A stretch of 10,356 bases of DNA from Aquificota bacterium (GTDB lineage Bacteria; Aquificota; Aquificia; Aquificales; Hydrogenothermaceae): positions 1 to 10,356 of the forward strand of contig JAADEU010000007.1 of the NCBI GenBank assembly GCA_013153235.1, given 5' to 3'. The translations under genes and the position numbers were made by a program. This document shows, in pieces, positions 5,269-10,356 of the stretch (within the stretch, counting starts at the first letter, position 1; each line of letters opens with the position of its first letter). The notes beneath the pieces were generated by a model. It made no database searches. It was not told the DNA's origin and saw only the letters and a program-made list of their open reading frames with translations.

Positions 5269-5663
5269 TGCCCACCCCTTCTGACTGCTATGTTAATTTC
5301 CTGTATACCTGCTTTTTTGGTAATGTCCATCAGTTTTACAACCTTACCGTACTGGACCCTCCTGTCTGCAACAACAACAACCGCCTTTGCGTTCATCTCC
5401 TTCAGGTATGCGATGATATCCTCCTCATTTACCTTCTTTCTTCCTATGTAGTAATTCCCATTTTTGTCAATAAATATCTTTACAGGCTCAACGGCGGTTT
5501 TTTCAGCTTCTGCCTTTGGAAGCTCAACATTTATCGAGGATATAGGCGCAAGTGTACTGACTATTCCAAGGAATAATATAATGATAAATGCGATATCAAC
5601 AAGGGCTGTCATATCAACAACAAAGCCCCTATCTTCGGTTTTCAGGTACTTCCTGAAGTTCAT
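5265..5663 (-). CDS. exbD: ExbD/TolR-family proton-channel subunit
   Basis: ExbD/TolR proteins anchor in the inner membrane with one helix, form a proton channel inside the ExbB/TolQ pentamer, and pass energy to envelope partners. The 132-residue product has a short cytoplasmic start, one transmembrane helix from about 16-40 with the essential aspartate D23 (TALVDIAFIII), and a periplasmic domain from about 45 ending in NIAVRRGG. The stop/start junction reads GTGATG. The ATG at 5663 overlaps the exbB TGA by one base and has GAAGG about 8 nt upstream, so I prefer it to the GTG at 5666, which would add one residue. It overlaps rimM by four bases. The sequence cannot separate ExbD from TolR function; no tonB or tolA is visible. 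Confidence 0.9.
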   Translation of the reverse strand: MNFRKYLKTEDRGFVVDMTALVDIAFIIILFLGIVSTLAPISSINVELPKAEAEKTAVEPVKIFIDKNGNYYIGRKKVNEEDIIAYLKEMNAKAVVVVADRRVQYGKVVKLMDITKKAGIQEINIAVRRGGQ

Positions 5664-6301
5664 CACTGTTTACCTTCTTCTTTTTTTTCAGTCAGCTGGT
5701 AGACCAGCTCTGTTGCCAGGTTTTCCAGCTGGGAAACGATGAAGGACAGCTTTGACCTGAAATACCAGTATGCAGCCAGGGATGGGATGGCTATGGAAAG
5801 ACCAAACGCCGTTGTTATAAGTGCCTGCGAAATACCTGAAGACAGAACTTCCGGATTGCTCAGCCCTTCAACAGACAGGGCTTCAAAGACCTGAATCATA
5901 CCTGTTACAGTTCCCAGGAAACCAAGGAGTGGTGCTATTGCTGCTATGGCTCCTATGGCGTTGACGTATCCTTCAAGCTTTGGTATCTCGGTTCTTGCAA
6001 CCTCTTCGGCAACTGTTTTAAGCTGCTGCTCGGATTTTCTTCCCTTTACGTATGCTTCCAGAATTCCGGCTATCAGTGATGTGGCAATTGAGTTTGTGTT
6101 TTTTGCTATTGTTATCGCCTCTGCAAATCTCCCTTCCTGGATGTAAAAGGAAATCTCCTCTATTTTCTTCACAGGGAATGTCTTCCTGAAGGAAAGGGAG
6201 TACAGTCTTTCAATTATGAATGCAAATGCCAGCACACCCAGAAACAGCAGGGGGTACATAAGTGGTCCCCCTTTCTGGAAAATCTGGATTATATATTCCA
6301 T
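5663..6301 (-). CDS. exbB: ExbB/TolQ/MotA-family proton-channel protein
   Basis: This inner-membrane subunit forms the pentameric scaffold of the ExbBD or TolQR motor. The 212-residue protein has three transmembrane segments, at about 15-35, 113-138 and 156-181, and a cytoplasmic loop (about 40-110). The conserved AP at 123-124, GFLGTVTGMI with T131, and TTAFGLSIAIP with T164 match the proton-path threonines and proline of the family. AAGGAGG lies 7 nt before the ATG. It starts 15 bp after the large TPR gene and overlaps exbD by one base. The TPR-exbB-exbD order suggests a three-component energised envelope machine. It may serve as TolQ or ExbB; the sequence alone does not decide. Confidence 0.92.
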   Translation of the reverse strand: MEYIIQIFQKGGPLMYPLLFLGVLAFAFIIERLYSLSFRKTFPVKKIEEISFYIQEGRFAEAITIAKNTNSIATSLIAGILEAYVKGRKSEQQLKTVAEEVARTEIPKLEGYVNAIGAIAAIAPLLGFLGTVTGMIQVFEALSVEGLSNPEVLSSGISQALITTAFGLSIAIPSLAAYWYFRSKLSFIVSQLENLATELVYQLTEKKEEGKQ

Positions 6302-6316
6302 TGGAGTTCCTCCTTT

Positions 6317-9109
6317 TTACCTGCACTCAGGCAGTCCTTTCTTTATTTTCTCAAGTGTTTTTTCCAGCCTTTCATCAAGTTTTTCACCGGAAAGGGGCTT
6401 AATCATACAGGCAGCTTCCTTCTTCTGGCCGGTTTCTTTCATTATTTCGGCTGCCTTAAGCCTTGCCTTTATAACAAATTCCTTTGCCTCAGGGTAGAGG
6501 TAAATAACATTTACGTAGTTATTCAGTGCATTTTCCAGTTTTCCTTCCCTCTGGTATATAACACCCAGCAGGAAGTAGCTTTCTGCCACGTGGAAGTAAT
6601 CCTTACCGCCAACAGCCTCTTCAAGGTACTTCAGTGCAAGCTCCGGATGTCCCAGCTGCAGTTGAATCTTGCCCAGGTAGTAGGCGATATCATTTCTGTA
6701 TTTTGGAAATCTGGTGTATATATCCTCAAAGTAGTTCTTTGCCTCTGTAAGGTCTCCCTTTTCGTAGTACAGGACTGCCAGTTTAAACCTGTTTTCGTCT
6801 GTGTCAGGCATCTGTTTCAGAACGGCAATGGCATTATTAATCTGGCCAAGCTCCTGATAAATCTTTACAAGGAGTGTTTTTGCCGTTATGGAGAACTCCC
6901 CTTTGGGGTATTTTTTCAGATACTCCTCCAGTATTTTTACCGCCGTTTCAGGCTCACCCTTTGTGTAGTAAAGGTAACCCAGTTTGTAATAAGCATAGTC
7001 GGACTCTTTAATATCGTTGTTTATAAGCTCCCTGTATATCTGCTCTGCTCTGTCGTACTCTTTCTTTTCCAGATAGTAGTCTGCAAGCTGTATCTTCAGG
7101 AGGTTTACAAAGGGGTAGTTTGGATACTTTTTGATAAAGCTCTCTATCTGCTGGGCCACATCCCCTGTTGAGCCTTTCATCTCAAGGAGTGTAAGCTGGT
7201 ATGCGGCATCAATGGCTTCAGGGGTGTTGGAGTATTTCTGTATAAACTTCCTGTAGATTTCCCTTGCCCTGTCTATCTGTCCCAGGTTGTAGTACGAGTC
7301 TGCCATCCTGAGTATTGCCTGTCTTCCCAGCCCTGTGTCAGGGTATTTGAGGGCGTACTCCCTGAACGCCTTTGCTGCCCTTTCGTAGTCTTCCTCTGAG
7401 AAGAATGAGTAGGCGTACAGATAACCTGCCTCTTTTGCTATCTCATCGTCTCCCTCTGCAAGTTCTTTCAGTATCTGTCTCGCCCTGTCCAGTTTTTCCT
7501 TTTTCAGGTATATGTATGCCATGAGGAATCTGCTTTTTCTGTCTTTTCTGTCTTTAACAATCTGGTAAGCCTCTTTCAGCATATTGGCGTTAAAGGCTGA
7601 TACAGCCTTCATATACGGGTCGTTGAATGCAAGGTAAGCCTTTCTGTACTCTTTTTTCACAAAGAAGTACCAGCCTAACAGGTCTGCCGCATATTCAGGG
7701 TCGTACTGTTTTATCTGTTTTACCGTTTCAAGATAATCCCTGAACTGTCTCAGCTGGAAATAAATGTCAGCCAGGTATTTCAGGGCTTTTTCTTTTATCT
7801 GTGGGTCTTCGGCAAGCTGGGCTGCTTTCTCAAAGTATTTTTTTGCCTCTACAGGTCTTCCAAGCTTTAAAAGTGCATACCCTGCGTACAGGTTAAACAG
7901 GGGTGTGCTTATCTCTTTAAACATAAGGTAGGCGTACTGGTAGTTCCCTGTGTTGTAGGCTGTTATAGCAAGTTTTTTCCTCAGGTAGTCAATATATCTG
8001 TTTCCTGTTTTGGCAGATTTCTGGAGTATCACAAATGCGGTTTTGAAATCCCCTCTGTCTGCCAGCTCCTCGGCTATTTTTATGTACAGGTTCTGTGCAA
8101 GGGATGGGTCTCTGGCCTCAAGAATTCCTGCCCTTTCTATGGCATCCTGTGTATTACCTGTTTTTATGTCAATAATCCCAAGGCCGTATATGGCGTAGTC
8201 GGATATTTTCTCAACGGAGCCGTAGCCTTCCAGGAATTTTCTGAAGTAGGCTGAAGCCCTGGTGTAATTTCCCAGGTTAAGATAGGCAAATCCTTTGAGC
8301 AGAAGCAGATGCCTGTAGTATTCAGGTTTATCAAGTTTGTTCAGGGCCTCAAGGGCTTTTTCGTACTGTTTCTGGGCAAACAGCAGATAGCCCTTCATAT
8401 ACCTGCAGTAATCAATAAAGTTTATGTCCAAATTTTCGCACTTTATATCCTTTACAAGACTGTAGGCTTCGTGTGGCTTCATCATCTGGGCCAGAACAAC
8501 GCTGTGCCAGAAAAGGGTGTTGTCATTTGACATATCGATTCTTCTCAGGGCTTTTTCTGCCTCTTCAGTCTGGTAGACCTGAAGGTGCATTATTGCTGAT
8601 GCAAGGCAGGAGTAATCCTTTGAGGGGGTCATACTGTCCTTACCACATCCCTGTGAAAATGCCTCCTGTGCCTTTTCAGGCTCCCCCAGATTCAGATACA
8701 CAAGCCCCAGAAGGTAGTATGCATCTGTTATGAAAGGGACATCAGGGTATTTTTTTACCAGCTTTTCCAGTTTTTCCTTTGCAAACAGATATCTGCCGTT
8801 TAAAAAATCGTCAATACTGTCAGCCATCAGGGCGTTTTCTTCAGGTATACCTAAGAATGTGGACGGTTTTTTCAGCTGTATCACAGGTGGTTTTACGTTG
8901 TACGGAGGAATCGGCCTGAACTCTTCAACAAACAGTTTTATCTCCAGTTTCTCCCCGAGCTGTAGTCTGTCTGGAGGATGTAGAACCGGTTTTTTCTCAA
9001 TCTTTTCTGTGATTATCTCGATGGGAAATGTAACCTCAGGAACCTTAACTTCCTCTGAAAAGGAAGCTGAGAATATTACCATTAAAAACAGTATTACCGC
9101 CTTTCTCAT
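6317..9109 (-). CDS. large exported TPR-repeat protein linked to ExbB/ExbD
   Basis: The 930-residue protein begins with a signal sequence (MRKAVILFLMVIFSASFS) without a lipobox cysteine, so it is probably soluble periplasmic or anchored by an uncleaved helix. Residues 20-95 are a proline-rich, low-helix stretch (VLHPPD, FRPIPPYNVKPP, IQLKKP). From about 98 to 925 it is nearly continuous helical TPR units, many ending in a KYP motif (KKYPDVP, KYPDTG, KKYPNYP, KKYPKGE, TRFPKY, YLYPEA), as in YbgF/CpoB and BamD-like repeats. Six cysteines fall in three local pairs (155/168, 224/235, 901/929). The GTGATG junction gives an ATG at 9109 overlapping the ribF stop by one base; the GTG at 9112 would add one residue. 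Position directly before exbB-exbD suggests a partner of that motor. The specific role is unknown. Confidence 0.85.
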   Translation of the reverse strand: MRKAVILFLMVIFSASFSEEVKVPEVTFPIEIITEKIEKKPVLHPPDRLQLGEKLEIKLFVEEFRPIPPYNVKPPVIQLKKPSTFLGIPEENALMADSIDDFLNGRYLFAKEKLEKLVKKYPDVPFITDAYYLLGLVYLNLGEPEKAQEAFSQGCGKDSMTPSKDYSCLASAIMHLQVYQTEEAEKALRRIDMSNDNTLFWHSVVLAQMMKPHEAYSLVKDIKCENLDINFIDYCRYMKGYLLFAQKQYEKALEALNKLDKPEYYRHLLLLKGFAYLNLGNYTRASAYFRKFLEGYGSVEKISDYAIYGLGIIDIKTGNTQDAIERAGILEARDPSLAQNLYIKIAEELADRGDFKTAFVILQKSAKTGNRYIDYLRKKLAITAYNTGNYQYAYLMFKEISTPLFNLYAGYALLKLGRPVEAKKYFEKAAQLAEDPQIKEKALKYLADIYFQLRQFRDYLETVKQIKQYDPEYAADLLGWYFFVKKEYRKAYLAFNDPYMKAVSAFNANMLKEAYQIVKDRKDRKSRFLMAYIYLKKEKLDRARQILKELAEGDDEIAKEAGYLYAYSFFSEEDYERAAKAFREYALKYPDTGLGRQAILRMADSYYNLGQIDRAREIYRKFIQKYSNTPEAIDAAYQLTLLEMKGSTGDVAQQIESFIKKYPNYPFVNLLKIQLADYYLEKKEYDRAEQIYRELINNDIKESDYAYYKLGYLYYTKGEPETAVKILEEYLKKYPKGEFSITAKTLLVKIYQELGQINNAIAVLKQMPDTDENRFKLAVLYYEKGDLTEAKNYFEDIYTRFPKYRNDIAYYLGKIQLQLGHPELALKYLEEAVGGKDYFHVAESYFLLGVIYQREGKLENALNNYVNVIYLYPEAKEFVIKARLKAAEIMKETGQKKEAACMIKPLSGEKLDERLEKTLEKIKKGLPECR

Positions 9110-10029
9110 CACTTAACCTCTAAAAGTTTCATGGCACTGTCTATATCTGCCTTTATCTGTTTTTTCAGCTGGTCTATATCGCTGAATTTTTTTTCCTCCC
9201 TTAAAAACTTTTTGAAGTATATCCTGACAGGGGCGTTTACAGGTATCTGGACCTTTTTTCCTATTATGTGGGCCTCAATAAACTCCTTTTTGCCGTCAAC
9301 TGTAGGTCTGTTTCCGTAGTTTATTACGGCAGGTAGCAGTTCATCCCTGTACTGGACAAATCCGGAATAAACCCCCTTTCTCAGGCAGAGGTCCTCAGGG
9401 GGAATGATATTTATGGTTGGAAATCCTATTTTTGAGCCCAGTCTGTCCCCTTTTGCCGTTTTGCCCTTTATACAGTAGTCCCTCCCCAGATATTTTGATA
9501 CCTGTTCCACCTTTCCTTCCTTCAGTAGCTGGCGGATTTTTGTACTGCTTACCCTTTCCTCTCCCAGTTTTATCGGGGGAATCACCTCAACCTCAAGTCC
9601 TGCTTTTTCCCCGAGCTGTTTTGCAGTTTGTATATCCCCTTTGCCGCCGTAGCCAAATCTCCAGTCATGCCCCACTATAAGTTTTTTGCATCTGAGTCTG
9701 TCGGTGAGAAAGTCTATAAACTCTTCAGGACTTTTACGGGAGAACTCTCTGTCAAATTTTATTATATAAAGGTAATCAATCTTCTGTCCCTCTAACAGGT
9801 CTATCTTTGTTTCCAGACCGGTGATTCTGCAGGGGGCTTTTTCAGGGTTAAGGAGTTTTTTGGGATGGGGCTCAAATGTTATCACCAAAGATGCTCTTCC
9901 TGTTTCTTCAGCCTCACGGCGGACCTTTTCAAGGATGTGACTGTGTCCCCTGTGGAATCCGTCAAAGTTTCCTATTGTGCATACCGTTTCTTTTTCCAGT
10001 GGCAGGTCTGCTTCTGTCAGGACTTTCAT
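9109..10029 (-). CDS. ribF: bifunctional riboflavin kinase / FAD synthetase RibF
   Basis: RibF phosphorylates riboflavin to FMN and then adenylates FMN to FAD in the cytoplasm. The 306-residue protein has normal length and both domains. The N-terminal nucleotidyltransferase carries GNFDGFHRGH (20-29), TFEPHP (51-56), a GHDWRFGYGGKGD block (120-132) and SSTKIR (161-166). The C-terminal kinase carries KGDRLGSKIGFPTIN (193-207), GVYSG (219-223), NYGNRPT (238-243) and the catalytic glutamate in EAHI (E252). The usual PTAN of the kinase is PTIN here. The ATG overlaps the recX stop as TAATG, with GGAG a few bases upstream, so translation is probably coupled to recX. No FMN riboswitch is visible in the available upstream sequence, which is entirely coding. 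Confidence 0.95.
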   Translation of the reverse strand: MKVLTEADLPLEKETVCTIGNFDGFHRGHSHILEKVRREAEETGRASLVITFEPHPKKLLNPEKAPCRITGLETKIDLLEGQKIDYLYIIKFDREFSRKSPEEFIDFLTDRLRCKKLIVGHDWRFGYGGKGDIQTAKQLGEKAGLEVEVIPPIKLGEERVSSTKIRQLLKEGKVEQVSKYLGRDYCIKGKTAKGDRLGSKIGFPTINIIPPEDLCLRKGVYSGFVQYRDELLPAVINYGNRPTVDGKKEFIEAHIIGKKVQIPVNAPVRIYFKKFLREEKKFSDIDQLKKQIKADIDSAMKLLEVK

Positions 10030-10355
10030 TATTCTCCGTTTAAGAATTTATTTACAGCCTCCTGTATGACGCTGTAGGAAAATCCCCTGTTTTTTAAAAA
10101 TTTTACTACATCCCTGTAATTTTTTTCTTTCCTGTATTTGTTTTCAAGGAGATAGAGGGCGGATTCCAGCTCCTCTTCGTAGGAGAAATCCACTTCGGTG
10201 ATACCTTTTCTGTAAAGTTTTGCCTTCAGACTGGCCGGACTTTTTCCCTTCTGGATGGACAGTTCCTTGTATCTTTCAAGGAGTTTCCTGTCATCAATCA
10301 GTTTTTCATTCTTCAGGTATACGATGGTCTGCTCTATATCTTCCTCCGGAAAGCC
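10029..10355 (-). CDS. recX: RecX-family regulatory protein (5' end outside window)
   Basis: An open minus-strand frame enters from the right window edge and ends at TAA (10031-10029), giving the last 108 residues. The sequence has the helical three-repeat pattern of RecX: GFPEEDIEQTIVYLKNEKLIDD, split here as GFPEED and EKLIDD, then a YKELSIQKGKSPASLKAKL block with KGKSP and KG, and a final KNRGFSYSVIQEAV repeat. RecX binds RecA filaments and limits recombinase activity. No recA is in the window. The start codon, promoter and any upstream partner lie beyond the right edge. Its stop overlaps the ribF start by one base, placing it upstream in the same operon. The family call is by motif only, from a partial sequence. 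Confidence 0.8.
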   Translation of the reverse strand, partial: GFPEEDIEQTIVYLKNEKLIDDRKLLERYKELSIQKGKSPASLKAKLYRKGITEVDFSYEEELESALYLLENKYRKEKNYRDVVKFLKNRGFSYSVIQEAVNKFLNGE

Positions 10356-10356
10356 C

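Noticed and set aside
6590..7171. 193-codon plus-strand frame antisense to the TPR gene
   Set aside because: Its Cys/Val/Leu-rich translation is what the reverse complement of lysine- and tyrosine-rich TPR codons gives; it has no ribosome site and no recognisable motif.
8730..9116. 128-codon plus-strand frame antisense to the TPR N-terminus
   Set aside because: The Ser/Phe/Gly-rich composition is typical of an antisense shadow, and the opposite strand has a clear signal peptide and coding pattern.

Overview
The window looks like chromosomal core sequence from a thermophilic bacterium. It has moderate GC, proteins rich in Lys/Glu/Ile/Tyr, frequent AGG/AGA arginine and ATA isoleucine codons, very tight gene packing and strong AAGGAGG-type ribosome sites. 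I would guess an Aquificota member of the Persephonella/Sulfurihydrogenibium type, but that is an inference from style and gene content; no marker gene is present. There are no tRNAs, rRNAs, CRISPR arrays, insertion sequences or phage genes.

Layout. Positions 2-91 are probably the last codons of an unidentified gene. A 166-bp spacer with a C-rich tract and a weak promoter-like sequence follows. A plus-strand cluster then runs mtaB (tRNA methylthiotransferase), an exported thioredoxin-fold protein with no cysteines, an 89-residue unknown protein, an ankyrin-repeat protein and an exported single-domain rhodanese (258-3309). From the other side a compact minus-strand cluster converges on it: recX (partial), ribF, a 930-residue exported TPR protein, exbB, exbD, rimM, phoH and ybeY (10355 down to 3275). 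Most junctions overlap or are separated by only a few bases, so this is probably one operon. The only larger gap is 67 bp between rimM and phoH.

The clusters meet tail to tail with a 35-bp coding overlap of the rhodanese gene and ybeY. Each strand has a hairpin followed by six T residues that lies inside the other strand's gene, so the two transcription units appear to end in interdigitated terminators.

Functionally, the minus cluster joins an envelope module (TPR protein plus an ExbB/ExbD proton-driven motor) to a 30S ribosome maturation module (RimM, PhoH, YbeY), with flavin cofactor synthesis (RibF) and RecA modulation (RecX) upstream. The most unusual signal is phoH. Its conserved N-terminus has no ATG, GTG or TTG, but an ATT codon sits 7 nt after a perfect AAGGAGG. 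This points to an AUU start, the rare type known from infC. A 17-codon ORF overlaps that ribosome site and stops just past the AUU. I see no wholly new multi-gene system, but the AUU/upstream-ORF arrangement and the nested terminators deserve testing.
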